Numbered from the stretch's first letter, positions 1 through 9,055 are shown. The stretch: DNA of 64,000 nt from an uncultured Flavobacteriaceae bacterium (GCA_947502495.1 CANNAC010000001.1:806906-870905); one strand, 5' to 3'. Notes: generated by a model not told the origin, from the letters alone. Made by a program: numbers and translations.

Positions 1-2
1 CG

Positions 3-1178
3 AGTACAAATGCTCCCTATGCACCACAAATGGTAAAACGCTCCGATTACGCACGTGTACTTGCCGAATTTTGGGCAGATGGTCCAGATTCTGAAACACC
101 TCCAGGACATTGGTTTTCCTTGTTGAATTACGTGAGTGACCATCCAAGTATAGTGAAGCAGATTGGCGGACAAGGAGCGGTGCTTTCCGATTTAGAATGG
201 GACGTTAAATGCTACCTAACGCTAGGTGGTGCTATGCATGATACTGCAGTAAATATTTGGGGTATAAAAGGGTATTATGATTATATCAGACCTATTTCTG
301 CCATACGATATATGGTAAGTAAAGGACAAAGTACAGACAACACAACACCGCAAGGTATTGCTAGCTACGATCCGCATGGTATTCCATTAATTCCCAATTT
401 TATAGAAATCATTACAGATGTGAATGATCCTTTAGCTATAGAAAATGTTAATAATATAGGAGAAATAAAGATTAAAGCGTGGAAAGGCCCTGATTTTATT
501 GCAGACCAAGATACAGATGTAGCTGGTGTGGATTGGATTTTAGGCACACATTGGTGGCCATATCAAAGAGGTACCTTTGTAACGCCTCCATTTGCTGGGT
601 ATTTATCTGGGCATTCTGCTTTTTCAAGAGCCGCTGCCGAAGTATTAACATTACTTACCGATGATGCTTTTTTCCCTGGAGGTATGGGAACTTTTGATGT
701 AGTGCAAAATGATTTTCTGGTATTTGAAGAAGGTCCTACACAAAGTTTCACCTTACAATGGGCTACCTATCGAGATGCATCTGACCAAACAAGTTTATCT
801 AGAATTTGGGGAGGAATCCATCCGCCAATAGATGATATACGAGGAAGACAAATTGGTGCTAAAATTGGTATTGAATCGTATAACTTGGCTTCACTCTATT
901 TTAGTGGAACACTTTCTAATAATGAATTCGCTTCATTAAAGAACCAACCGCTTATCTATCCTATTCCTTTTAATACGGAGTTTACTGTGGAAACAAAAAG
1001 TGATGAAGAATGTAATCTACAGCTTTTTACCTTGAAAGGTGAGCTGGTTTTAGAAAGCGTATTACATACTAATAATACAACTATTGAAACCTCTACTTTA
1101 GCATCCGGATTATATTTTGCTAAAATTTTGAATAAAAATAATGCTACGGTTCTAACAAAAAAAATAATTAAAAACTAA
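3..1178 (+). CDS. Vanadium haloperoxidase / PAP2-type phosphatase-like secreted protein with T9SS sorting domain (5' partial)
   Basis: The frame is open to the left edge, so the N terminus lies outside the window. Numbering from the Met at position 30, the three blocks of the vanadate/phosphate pocket shared by haloperoxidases and PAP2 acid phosphatases are visible: K80 and R87 in a K-x6-RP motif, SGH at 193-195 followed by R200, and R258 to H264 (R-x5-H). The last ~75 residues (from about 308) form a type A T9SS sorting domain: a YPIPF start, a LFTLKGE strand, ASGLYFAKI and the terminal KKIIKN. The protein is therefore probably exported by the type IX system and attached to the surface or released. 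Whether it halogenates or hydrolyses phosphate cannot be told from sequence. A bidirectional terminator follows. Confidence 0.85.
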   Translation, partial: STNAPYAPQMVKRSDYARVLAEFWADGPDSETPPGHWFSLLNYVSDHPSIVKQIGGQGAVLSDLEWDVKCYLTLGGAMHDTAVNIWGIKGYYDYIRPISAIRYMVSKGQSTDNTTPQGIASYDPHGIPLIPNFIEIITDVNDPLAIENVNNIGEIKIKAWKGPDFIADQDTDVAGVDWILGTHWWPYQRGTFVTPPFAGYLSGHSAFSRAAAEVLTLLTDDAFFPGGMGTFDVVQNDFLVFEEGPTQSFTLQWATYRDASDQTSLSRIWGGIHPPIDDIRGRQIGAKIGIESYNLASLYFSGTLSNNEFASLKNQPLIYPIPFNTEFTVETKSDEECNLQLFTLKGELVLESVLHTNNTTIETSTLASGLYFAKILNKNNATVLTKKIIKN

Positions 1179-1248
1179 AGTCAAGTATTGCAACGTTTCA
1201 TTATCCATAAAAACAAACGGCTGCTCTATTTACAAAGTATACCAGCTA

Positions 1249-1277
1249 AAAAAGCCTCTTATTATAAGAGGCTTTTT
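1249..1277. terminator. Bidirectional rho-independent terminator
   Basis: A perfect 12-bp stem (1249-1260 with 1266-1277) with a 5-nt loop, A-rich on the left and T-rich on the right. It lies between two convergent genes, the haloperoxidase-like gene and the cold-shock gene, and can stop transcription from both sides. Confidence 0.85.
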
Positions 1278-1296
1278 AAATATTGTCGCAATATGA

Positions 1297-1758
1297 TTAT
1301 TTAAGTATTTTAACTTTTACTGCATTCATACCACGTTGTCCTTTTTCAAGTTCAAAAGAAACTCTATTACCTTCTGTAATTTGGTCTATTAAACCACTAA
1401 CATGGCAAAAGTATTTTTCGTTGTTTTCCGAATCAATAATAAATCCGAAACCTTTCGAGGTATCAAAAAAGGAAACGTTACCAGATCTAACTGGATCAAA
1501 TGCTTCTTTATCTCCTTCTAAAGTTTTAGGAATACTTACTTCAATATTGGCAGCTTTTACTTTAACTTTTAAAGCAGGATCTGGAGGTGTATCTGTTAAA
1601 TTTCCGTTATGATCTACGTACGCAAACTGAATTCCATCAGTTCCATTTTCTTCTCTTTCCGCCTTACGAGCTTCCATCTTCTTACGCTTATCTTCACGTT
1701 TCTTTAAACGCTTCTTTTCCTTCTCGCTTTTGTTAAATGTTTGTTGTGATTTTGCCAT
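1297..1758 (-). CDS. Cold-shock-domain protein with basic N-terminal extension
   Basis: Nucleic-acid-binding protein. The C-terminal ~65 residues (about 90-153) are a cold-shock domain with RNP1 (KGFGFI, 102-107) and RNP2 (YFCHVS, 116-121), the surface aromatics that stack on single-stranded RNA/DNA. The first ~35 residues are almost all Lys, Arg and Glu, a charged helix that probably adds RNA affinity. At 153 residues it is about twice the size of a classic CspA; this long form occurs in Bacteroidota. A good -33/-7 promoter lies about 40 bp upstream and the gene appears monocistronic. Confidence 0.88.
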   Translation of the reverse strand: MAKSQQTFNKSEKEKKRLKKREDKRKKMEARKAEREENGTDGIQFAYVDHNGNLTDTPPDPALKVKVKAANIEVSIPKTLEGDKEAFDPVRSGNVSFFDTSKGFGFIIDSENNEKYFCHVSGLIDQITEGNRVSFELEKGQRGMNAVKVKILK

Positions 1759-1798
1759 TAATTTACCTAAAATATTTTTTTTACTAGTTAATAAGTCC

Positions 1799-1829
1799 CA
1801 AAGATATTGATTTCCTTACTCCTAAGCAA
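1799..1829 (-). promoter_or_regulatory. Bacteroidota-type promoter of the cold-shock gene
   Basis: On the minus strand, TTG (1829-1827), a 20-nt spacer and TATCTTTG (1806-1799) match the Bacteroidota primary-sigma consensus TTG / TAnnTTTG with normal spacing. It ends 40 bp before the ATG at 1758. Confidence 0.65.
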
Positions 1830-1869
1830 AAAATCCTGCTTACTTTTGCGTATATCCCTGCAAATATTT

Positions 1870-2808
1870 TTAAAAAGGTAGTTTTTGCAAATCTACATTT
1901 CCTCCAGAAAGCACTATTCCTATGGATTTATTTCTAAAGGTATTCTTATTCTGCAAAACTACTGCTAAGGCCACAGCACTAGATGGTTCTACTACTATTT
2001 TAAGTCGCTGATAAATGAGCTGCATAGCTTCCAAAATAGCTTGTTCTTCTACACAAATAATTTTATGTACATGTTTTTGTAAAATCGGAAAATTTATACT
2101 TCCCAAATGGGTCCTTAAACCATCTGCAATCGTATTCGTAGTTTCATTTACTTCTATTTTTCCGCTTTCAAGCGATCTAAAAGCATCATTCACTTCTGTT
2201 GGTTCTCCTCCAATAGCCAAACAATTTTCACCAAAATAATGCGTTGCCAAAGCGGTTCCTGCAAGTAGACCGCCACCACCAACTGGAGCAATAACGATTT
2301 CTAAATGCGGTTGTGCTTTTAATAATTCTAAACATGCCGTTGCATTACCATGAATTACATCCATATCATTAGAAGGATGTATAAAAGTAGCTCCTGTTTC
2401 TTTCGCTATTTTATCAGAAGTACTTTCTCTTGCCGCTATAGTAGATTCACAAATTGTAATTTGCCCTTTATAGCTTAAAACGGCATCTTTCTTTACTTGT
2501 GGTGCATTTTCGGGCATCACAATATATGCAAGAACATTTAAGCTTTTTGCAGCTAAAGACAATGCTTGTGCAAAGTTCCCGGAAGAATGGGTTACTACTC
2601 CTCTACTTCTTTGTGCTTCGGTTAACTGCAAAATAGCATTGGTTGCACCACGCATTTTAAAAGCGCCCATTTTTTGAAAGTTTTCACATTTAAAAAATAA
2701 ATCGGCACCAGAAATAGCATTAATTCCTTGTGATGTTAACACAGGTGTTTCATGTATATAAGGTGAAATACGTTGGTGACTCGCTAAAATAGATTCTTTG
2801 TGTTTCAT
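1870..2808 (-). CDS. PLP-dependent threonine/serine dehydratase-like enzyme (fold type II)
   Basis: 312 residues of the serine racemase / catabolic threonine dehydratase group. Lys51 in the AFKMRGA block is the probable Schiff-base lysine. SSGNFAQA (75-82) replaces the usual SSGNHAQA; GGGGL (177-181) binds the PLP phosphate; the C-terminal SGGN completes the cofactor site. No regulatory ACT domain follows, so it is the short unregulated type rather than biosynthetic IlvA. The expected reaction is deamination of L-Thr/L-Ser to the 2-oxoacid, or racemisation or hydroxyaspartate cleavage; the sequence does not decide. It has no obvious operon partners. Confidence 0.85.
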   Translation of the reverse strand: MKHKESILASHQRISPYIHETPVLTSQGINAISGADLFFKCENFQKMGAFKMRGATNAILQLTEAQRSRGVVTHSSGNFAQALSLAAKSLNVLAYIVMPENAPQVKKDAVLSYKGQITICESTIAARESTSDKIAKETGATFIHPSNDMDVIHGNATACLELLKAQPHLEIVIAPVGGGGLLAGTALATHYFGENCLAIGGEPTEVNDAFRSLESGKIEVNETTNTIADGLRTHLGSINFPILQKHVHKIICVEEQAILEAMQLIYQRLKIVVEPSSAVALAVVLQNKNTFRNKSIGIVLSGGNVDLQKLPF

Positions 2809-3163
2809 AAAAAGGATATTAATACTACATAATTCAATAGCTACGAAATATAACTACAAATACGTATTCCATGAAATTATTATTGCGCTAATATGCCATG
2901 TATTTTATTTTATCCGTTGTAATATTTTGTTTATAACTCCATAAAACTGATACGTACTTTCTTTTTAAATACTATTTTAATTTATGTATTTTGCACCCTC
3001 TAAAATCTTTTTAAGAAAACCATTCATACCAGATTATTATAGTTTAACAAACTGTTAGGTATATAACTTGTGTCCATCTAAAAGCTGTAAATAACACCAC
3101 ATGAACCATTCATACTTTATATGAATGCAACATGTGTCATTAAAAAAATAATAATAAAACCAA
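2809..3163. other. Intergenic region before topB
   Basis: 355 bp between divergent genes. AT-rich; no ORF worth calling. The only clear structure is a bipartite hairpin at 3098-3136, described separately. Confidence 0.5.
3098..3136 (+). promoter_or_regulatory. Two-part hairpin in the probable topB leader
   Basis: CACATG (3098-3103) pairs with CATGTG (3131-3136) and ATTCATA (3108-3114) pairs with TATGAAT (3120-3126). The two stems are separated by a symmetrical 4+4 internal loop and capped by 5 nt. It ends 27 bp before the topB ATG and has no T-tract, so it is not a simple terminator. A regulatory role is an inference. Confidence 0.4.
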
Positions 3164-5458
3164 ATGAAAGTCTGTATTGCCGAAAAACCTAGTGTTGCTA
3201 GAGAAATTGCTTCTGTTTTAGGAGCCAACACAAAACGTGATGGTTACTATGAAGGTAATGGCTATGCGGTAACTTATACATTTGGACACCTTTGTACCTT
3301 AAAAGAGCCAAAGGATTACAAACCCTATTGGAAAAGTTGGGATTTAAACAATCTACCAATGCTTCCAGAGCGTTTTGAAACGAAGGTTTCTAAAGATGCT
3401 GGTATAAAAAAGCAGTTTAAAATTGTAAAGAGCTTATTTGATAAAGCAGATGTTGTTATAAACTGTGGGGATGCTGGGCAAGAAGGAGAACTCATACAAC
3501 GTTGGGTTTTAAACCAAGCGGGTTATAAAGGTAAAGTAGAGAGACTATGGATTTCGTCTTTAACCACCGAGGCTATAAAAGAAGGTTTTAACAACCTGAA
3601 ACCAGCAGAGAATTACGATAATTTATACTACGCCGGATTTTCACGTGCTATTGGGGATTGGCTTTTAGGAATGAATGCAACCCGTTTGTACACCGTAAAA
3701 CATGGTGGTTACAAACAAGTATTATCGGTTGGAAGAGTACAAACGCCTACACTTGCGATGTTAGTGAATCGTTTTAAAGAAATTGAGAACTTTAAACCAC
3801 AACCATACTGGGAATTGCAAACCATGTATCGCGATACTTTATTTAGCTATGAAGAAGGACGTTTCCTAAAAATGGAAGATGGAGAAAAATTAGCGTCGAT
3901 TGTTAAGGAACACGATTTTGAAATTGTTTCCACTACGAAAAAAGCAGGGAATGAATATGCGCCAAAACTATTCGATCTAACGGGATTACAAGTATATTGT
4001 AATACGAAATTCGGATTTTCTGCAGACGAAACCTTAAAGATTGTTCAGAAACTATACGAGCAAAAAGTAGTGACTTACCCAAGAGTAGATACTACCTTTT
4101 TACCAAATGATGTATATCCCAAAGTACCAGGAATATTAAAGCATCTAACAAAATATGCAGCGTTAACGGAGCCACTTCATGGCAAGAAGCTAAAGAAAAC
4201 GAAAAAGGTTTTTGACGATAGTAAAGTTACCGATCACCATGCTATTATTCCTACCGGACAACAAATGAACTTGCAATACAATCAGCAACAGGTGTATGAT
4301 ATTATTGTCCGTCGTTTTATCGCCGTGTTCTATCCAGATTGTAAAGTATCTAATACCATTGTTGTTGGTAAAGCTGAAAAAGTAAAATTTAAAACCACAG
4401 GAAAAGAAATTCTAGAAAAAGGATGGCGAATTGTTTTTGAAACACCAAATGCTTCTTCTAAAGAATCGGGAATGCTACCTACTTTTGTAAAAGGTGAAAA
4501 AGGGCCGCATGAACCTTCTTTTTTAGAAAAACAAACCAAACCACCAAACCAATATACAGAAGCTTCGCTCCTACGTGCTATGGAAACTGCAGGAAAACAA
4601 GTGGATGACGATGAGTTACGTGAGATTATGAAAGAGAACGGTATTGGTCGTCCTTCTACACGTGCAAATATTATTGAAACGCTATTTAGAAGAAAATATA
4701 TAAAGCGAAATAAAAAACAAGTGATTCCTACAATAACAGGAATTCAGCTGATTGATACCATTCAAAATGAAATGCTAAAATCTGCCGAACTTACTGGGAA
4801 ATGGGAGAAGCAGTTAAAAGATATTGAAAAAGGAACGTTTAGTGCTGGAAGTTTTATCAAACAGATGAAACAAATGGTAGATCGTTTGGTGTACGAAGTT
4901 CGAAGTGAAACGAAGAAAGCCAATATATCTTCCGTGAATAATAAACCTGCAGGCGCTGTAGCGAAGAAAAAAACGGCAAAAAAGGCAGCTGGATTAACTT
5001 CTGAAAAATGCCCAAAATGCAAAAACGGGAGCATTATTAAAGGGAAATCGGCCTATGGCTGTTCGGAATTTAAAAAGACTTGTGACTTTGTAATTCCGTT
5101 TAAATTTGAAGGTAAAACCATTTCCGAAAAACAATATGTTCGCTTATTTCAAAAAGGATCGACAGTAAACTTAAAAGGTTTTAAAACGGCAAACGGAACT
5201 GCAGAAGGTTTAGTCCGTTTTAATGAAAGTTTCCAATTGGTTTTAGAACCAAAAAAAGCTGCTAAAGCTGTAATTCCGGACACACTTACTTGTCCGAAAT
5301 GTAAACAAGGAACCGTAATAAAAGGAAAATCTGCCTATGGCTGCTCTGCATACAAAACCGGTTGTGATTTTGTTTTTACTTTTGATGACTTGCGAAAAAA
5401 AGCAGGCGATGAAACACTCACCAAAGAACTAGTTTTTAAAATACTAAGCAGTAACTAG
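3164..5458 (+). CDS. topB: DNA topoisomerase III
   Basis: Type IA topoisomerase (764 aa) that relaxes or decatenates DNA through a transient 5'-phosphotyrosine. The N-terminal Toprim domain begins with MKVCIAEKPS (Glu7, as in topoisomerase III). The usual acidic DxD motif reads GDAGQEGE, so the second Asp (105) is Gly. The active-site Tyr is residue 305 in the VTYPRVDTTFLP motif. After a ~600-residue core and a Lys/Ala-rich linker there are two similar zinc-ribbon-like repeats, with CPKC at 616-619 and 710-713, each followed by KGKSAYGCS and a last Cys. These tails resemble those of long bacterial type IA enzymes and likely bind ssDNA. Confidence 0.95.
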   Translation: MKVCIAEKPSVAREIASVLGANTKRDGYYEGNGYAVTYTFGHLCTLKEPKDYKPYWKSWDLNNLPMLPERFETKVSKDAGIKKQFKIVKSLFDKADVVINCGDAGQEGELIQRWVLNQAGYKGKVERLWISSLTTEAIKEGFNNLKPAENYDNLYYAGFSRAIGDWLLGMNATRLYTVKHGGYKQVLSVGRVQTPTLAMLVNRFKEIENFKPQPYWELQTMYRDTLFSYEEGRFLKMEDGEKLASIVKEHDFEIVSTTKKAGNEYAPKLFDLTGLQVYCNTKFGFSADETLKIVQKLYEQKVVTYPRVDTTFLPNDVYPKVPGILKHLTKYAALTEPLHGKKLKKTKKVFDDSKVTDHHAIIPTGQQMNLQYNQQQVYDIIVRRFIAVFYPDCKVSNTIVVGKAEKVKFKTTGKEILEKGWRIVFETPNASSKESGMLPTFVKGEKGPHEPSFLEKQTKPPNQYTEASLLRAMETAGKQVDDDELREIMKENGIGRPSTRANIIETLFRRKYIKRNKKQVIPTITGIQLIDTIQNEMLKSAELTGKWEKQLKDIEKGTFSAGSFIKQMKQMVDRLVYEVRSETKKANISSVNNKPAGAVAKKKTAKKAAGLTSEKCPKCKNGSIIKGKSAYGCSEFKKTCDFVIPFKFEGKTISEKQYVRLFQKGSTVNLKGFKTANGTAEGLVRFNESFQLVLEPKKAAKAVIPDTLTCPKCKQGTVIKGKSAYGCSAYKTGCDFVFTFDDLRKKAGDETLTKELVFKILSSN

Positions 5459-5540
5459 AGATTATTTATTATGCAACCCCTTTCGACTGCGCTCCAAACA
5501 GGCTTCGTTGAAGCATCTTACATCCTACATAATCAAGCTT

Positions 5541-5571
5541 CCTGTCATGCTGAGCGCAGTCGAAGCATCTT
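5541..5571. repeat. Dispersed intergenic repeat, copy 1
   Basis: A 31-bp unit containing TGCTGAGCGCAGTCGAAGC, identical to 5649-5679; weaker similarity continues about 20 bp further downstream in both copies. A partial inverted copy lies at 5482-5493. This type of intergenic repeat recurs in Flavobacteriaceae genomes (from memory); a relative forms the hairpin at 9675-9704. Confidence 0.75.
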
Positions 5572-5648
5572 TTATCCTTCAAAATAAACAATCTAATTAT
5601 AGTATAAGATTCGAAATTAGGAAATGAAAAGCTAACTAAGGAGTTCTA

Positions 5649-5679
5649 CCTGTCATGCTGAGCGCAGTCGAAGCATCTT
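5649..5679. repeat. Dispersed intergenic repeat, copy 2
   Basis: 31 bp identical to 5541-5571 in the same orientation, about 108 bp downstream of it. Confidence 0.75.
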
Positions 5680-5723
5680 ATATTCTTCAAAAGAAACAAT
5701 CTTCTTTATATTGAAATTTAAAC

Positions 5724-5754
5724 AAAAAAAAAGTCAACCATACAGCTGACTTTT
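5724..5754 (-). terminator. Terminator of the helicase gene
   Basis: AAAAGTCA (5729-5736) pairs with TGACTTTT (5747-5754). The A-run on the plus strand is a U-run in the minus-strand transcript, so it fits the end of the helicase gene. Confidence 0.6.
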
Positions 5755-5807
5755 AATGTCTTACAATATTGAATTTAAACAATTAAATGAAACATTGTAT
5801 TTTATAT

Positions 5808-7364
5808 TTATTCTGGTTTTCTACCGTGAATTTCTTCAAATACAGTATCAAAATTATCACGTAAATACGCACGAAGCTTTAATCTGTAATCGTTCTTTAA
5901 CCAATCTACAAAGTTGTAGGTACTCTTACTAATACACTTGGTATATCTACCAATTCGGTAATCGATATCATCACCTAGCATTTTTGCAAGACCTAATGCA
6001 TCATATACATCTTCGGAGTTTTCAATACAAATTTTTGCATGATGAATAATAGATCTTTCTAGTACTACTTTAGAAGATTCTCCATTGGTTACCGAAGCAA
6101 TATATGTTTTCTTGATGTCAAAATACACATCTTTAGAATTAGAAAATTCTGCACGAAGTTCTTCTGGCATTTCATATCTAAAAGCCTCTTCTAGTTCTTC
6201 ATCATTTACAAGACCATCTAAATAGAAATTAGGCGTTCTAAATATGCGTTGCCAATCTAAATCTGCTCCCCAAGGTCCGAAACGGTGTAAATTATTCCCT
6301 AAATCAATGACTTGAAAAGTAGATTTATTCTTTAAAATACGAGATCCCCTACCAATCATTTGGTAGTATAGTGTTAAAGATTTTGTTGCTCTGTTTAAGA
6401 TAATAGCTTCTACCGTTGGTTCATCAAAACCAGTAGTTAAGATACTTACAGACGTTAATACTGCATCTGGCGTTTCATGAAACCATTTTAAAATGGCTTT
6501 ACGCTCTTTTTTAGTATTGGTATTATCTAAGTGCGCAACTGGGTAACCTGCTCTTTTAAAGGTGTCATACACGTGTAACGATGTATTAATACCATTATTA
6601 AAGATTAGTGTTTTCTTTCCTTTACATCTTTCTTCATAAGCTTGAATAAGCTTAGAAAGCATATCTGTATTGGTATATAAATCTTCGGAAGACTTTACGG
6701 TATAATCTCCATTTGCTCCAACAATTAAAGATGTTAGTCCTACATTATATGAATATACTTCCGCTTGTGCTAAAAATTCATTTTGAATAAGGTGTTCAAT
6801 AGTTTCTCCAACGATAAGCTCATTATAGTTATCGTTCATTGGAAGCTTAATGTTCGAACTTAAAGGCGTTGCAGTAACTCCTAGGATAAAGGACTTTTCA
6901 AAAAACTTAAAAAGTTTCGTAAAAGAGTTGTAATGCGCTTCATCAATAATTACCAATCCGATATCTGAAATATCCAGTTTCCCTTCTTGTAATCTATTAT
7001 TTAACGTTTCTACCATTGCAACAAAGCAACCGTATTGTTCTTGATCGTCAAGATTCGCTTTACTACTTACAATTTTATTTTCCACACCAAAACCAGTAAG
7101 CATGCTTGAAGTTTGCTTACATAACTCGATTCTGTGTGTCATCACTAACACTTTCTTCTTGTGATGTTTTAAATATTGTCTAACAATTTCTGAAAATATA
7201 ACGGTCTTTCCTCCACCAGTAGGCAATTGGTATAACAAATGATAATCTTCTGGAGCATCCTCGAATGCTTTAAAAATTTTGTTAATTGCACCTCTTTGGT
7301 AGCTGTAAAGATCTTTTCCAGCTTTATTTTCTTCTTGTTCTGTTGTAGTAATAACGTTCCCCAT
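5808..7364 (-). CDS. DEAD/DEAH-box superfamily II helicase (RadD/YejH-like)
   Basis: 518-residue SF2 ATPase. Motif I is PTGGGKT (48-54), motif II DEAH (141-144), motif III TAT (164-166), motif VI QMIGRGSR (335-342). The second RecA domain carries TTGFDEP at about 310-316. The layout matches the short DEAD/DEAH family that includes RadD/YejH and resembles type III restriction helicase cores. There is no nuclease or methylase domain and no such gene beside it, so a DNA repair or replication-restart role is more likely than restriction. A -7 box (TATTTTTG, minus strand 7388-7381) lies just upstream of the ATG. Confidence 0.85.
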   Translation of the reverse strand: MGNVITTTEQEENKAGKDLYSYQRGAINKIFKAFEDAPEDYHLLYQLPTGGGKTVIFSEIVRQYLKHHKKKVLVMTHRIELCKQTSSMLTGFGVENKIVSSKANLDDQEQYGCFVAMVETLNNRLQEGKLDISDIGLVIIDEAHYNSFTKLFKFFEKSFILGVTATPLSSNIKLPMNDNYNELIVGETIEHLIQNEFLAQAEVYSYNVGLTSLIVGANGDYTVKSSEDLYTNTDMLSKLIQAYEERCKGKKTLIFNNGINTSLHVYDTFKRAGYPVAHLDNTNTKKERKAILKWFHETPDAVLTSVSILTTGFDEPTVEAIILNRATKSLTLYYQMIGRGSRILKNKSTFQVIDLGNNLHRFGPWGADLDWQRIFRTPNFYLDGLVNDEELEEAFRYEMPEELRAEFSNSKDVYFDIKKTYIASVTNGESSKVVLERSIIHHAKICIENSEDVYDALGLAKMLGDDIDYRIGRYTKCISKSTYNFVDWLKNDYRLKLRAYLRDNFDTVFEEIHGRKPE

Positions 7365-7446
7365 AATTTTTTAAGATGTGCAAAAATAACATCTTTTTGC
7401 TGCTTTTAAAGGGTATTTGGAAAGAAAATTAAAAAATAAATGTTAA

Positions 7447-8139
7447 TTATTCCTTTATAATGATGATAGTGGCTTTTACGCCTTTGGCTAAATTCCATTG
7501 ATTTCCAGAAATAACATCGCCAAAATCATCTAATATTTGAAACTCTGCAGTGTTTGGAGAAACCTGACCTGTGTCTAAAGCAAAAAAGTCTATTTTATTA
7601 ATTCCGTCTACTAACTTAAATTTAAAACCGCTGTAGTCGGGAGTTAACAATACAGATGTTTTAACCACATCTCCATTTATAAATACACGAATATGATCGC
7701 CATCAAAAGCACCATAATCTCTATACACTATATTTATGTTTTTGGACTTTGTTCTGTGGTCTCCAAAAAACTGTGTTGTTGTATTCCCTCTGTATTGCTG
7801 TTCTTTTCTTAATTCGGTGTAACTGGCATGTTTCTTAATGCGATCTTCATACAATTCACCAGGATTACCAAATTCTTCTTTGTTAAACATAGAGAACTCT
7901 TCTTTTGGTAAATCTGTAGGTTGCTTTTGTTTCGGAACGGTTAAACCATTTACATTATCTTCTTTAGGAATAATAAATCCTTGGTTCTTTATAGGTTTTC
8001 CTTCTTCTTTAACTTCTTCCTGAATATCTCCTTCTTCGCTTTCAATAACAGGAATAGTGAGAGATTTTTGCTCACTATCTATTTGCGCTTGAAGCGTAAA
8101 GCTGAATAAACATAAAATAAATAAAAAGAGTAATCGCAT
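7447..8139 (-). CDS. Secreted protein of unknown function
   Basis: 230 residues with a clear signal peptide (MRLLFLFILCLFSFTLQAQ, cleavage near 19). A Lys/Glu/Pro-rich stretch to about residue 90 is followed by a ~110-residue C-terminal part rich in beta-type sequence (IVYRDYGAFDGDHIRVFING, residues ~132-151), which suggests a small beta-sandwich. No catalytic motif or lipobox was recognised. Probably periplasmic. The 82-bp gap to the upstream helicase start argues for its own transcript. Confidence 0.7.
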   Translation of the reverse strand: MRLLFLFILCLFSFTLQAQIDSEQKSLTIPVIESEEGDIQEEVKEEGKPIKNQGFIIPKEDNVNGLTVPKQKQPTDLPKEEFSMFNKEEFGNPGELYEDRIKKHASYTELRKEQQYRGNTTTQFFGDHRTKSKNINIVYRDYGAFDGDHIRVFINGDVVKTSVLLTPDYSGFKFKLVDGINKIDFFALDTGQVSPNTAEFQILDDFGDVISGNQWNLAKGVKATIIIIKE

Positions 8140-8393
8140 AATATATTGGAATAATTCTATTCTCTGTTTTCAAAAATCGTTCCTAAGTTTCAAATTTCCT
8201 ATTTAAATATACTCTTTTTGATTTATTTAACTACTTCCTGTAGTTTTTCCCTATGCTTCTGCTCTCTTTTAAAGCCTTAAATGACTTCTTTTATGTTAAA
8301 AAGTGTTAAATTACTATTATGTATTACATAGTACTGTAACAATTTAATTTATGTGTCGTCTATTAAGTATAACCATCAAAAAAAACATATATC

Positions 8394-8480
8394 ATGAGAA
8401 CTTTAAACAACAATCAATTATCAGGAACATTAAATAACACAAAAAGTCACGCTTGGAATAGTAAAAGACGTTTTAGATAA
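8394..8480 (+). CDS. 28-residue peptide ORF, copy 1
   Basis: Too short for routine gene calling. It begins MRTLNNNQLSGTLNN and ends in KSHAWNSKRRFR, strongly basic with one Trp. It differs by one codon (Asn to Ser) from the ORF at 8550-8636. The divergent third ORF at 8704 keeps the same start (MRTL) and the C-terminal pattern NT...W-x4-RF. Each start is preceded by ATCA-rich leader sequence. No signal peptide or maturation enzyme was seen. That these are real peptides is an inference from conserved protein ends across the diverged copy. Confidence 0.5.
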   Translation: MRTLNNNQLSGTLNNTKSHAWNSKRRFR

Positions 8481-8495
8481 ATATTCCTTAAAACC

Positions 8496-8538
<43 letters not shown>

Positions 8539-8549
8539 AAACTACTATT

Positions 8550-8636
8550 ATGAGAACTTTAAACAACAATCAATTATCAGGAACATTAAATAGCACAAAA
8601 AGTCACGCTTGGAATAGTAAAAGACGTTTTAGATAA
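8550..8636 (+). CDS. 28-residue peptide ORF, copy 2
   Basis: Tandem duplicate of 8394-8480: 86 of 87 bases are identical, and the single change is Asn to Ser at residue 15. The leader differs because it contains the ATCA run. It ends in the same basic KRRFR. The recent duplication means the pair alone cannot show codon constraint. Confidence 0.5.
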   Translation: MRTLNNNQLSGTLNSTKSHAWNSKRRFR

Positions 8637-8703
8637 CCGCAACCAAAACCATCATCCATCAAAAAAATCATCAATCATCAATCATTAATAAAAAACCAGA
8701 GTT

Positions 8704-8838
8704 ATGAGAACATTAGCAAAATTATCTAAAAGAGTAAGTGGTATTGTAGAAGAGCAAAACCTTGTAAATAGACATGTTATTCGTTTTTGTAACTCGAACA
8801 CAACACTTTGGAAAGGAACCAACAGGTTCGCACATTAA
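8704..8838 (+). CDS. 44-residue peptide ORF, divergent third member
   Basis: Starts MRTLAKLSKRVSGIVEE and ends NTTLWKGTNRFAH. Compared with the two upstream ORFs it keeps MRTL, an SG pair and NT...W-x4-RF near the C terminus, while the nucleotide sequence has diverged, which supports translation. It has one Cys (residue 29). A strong terminator 18 bp downstream closes the cluster, so the three ORFs may form one transcript. Confidence 0.5.
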   Translation: MRTLAKLSKRVSGIVEEQNLVNRHVIRFCNSNTTLWKGTNRFAH

Positions 8839-8856
8839 AAGAATTAGTCACTCTTT

Positions 8857-8893
8857 AAAAAGCCAGTTAGCAAATGATGTTAACTGGCTTTTT
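8857..8893 (+). terminator. Terminator of the small-peptide cluster
   Basis: A 13-bp stem (8857-8869 with 8881-8893) closes an 11-nt loop and is followed by T-rich sequence. Confidence 0.85.
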
Positions 8894-8927
8894 TTGTTTG
8901 CATATCATTTTACTAAATAAGTAGCTC

Positions 8928-8950
8928 CTCCTCTTTATTATAAAGAGGAG
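8928..8950. repeat. CTCCTCTTTA hairpin element
   Basis: A 10-bp perfect inverted repeat with a 3-nt loop upstream of the ExbD gene. Related hairpins occur at 56951-56973 and 57040-57061, so it is a dispersed intergenic hairpin type. Confidence 0.6.
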
Positions 8951-9055
8951 AATGAATTTTAATTTCCCAAAAGGAAATTGGTAGAAAGAGAAGTTAACAA
9001 TAACGGTATTGTTTTTGAGAATAGTACATTCTATTCATCTTAAATATTTACTAGC

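Larger units (their letters stand above)
5459..5807. other. Intergenic region with dispersed repeats and a terminator
   Basis: 349 bp between the convergent topB and helicase genes. No gene. It holds two direct copies and one partial inverted copy of a flavobacterial intergenic repeat, then a hairpin terminator. Confidence 0.6.
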
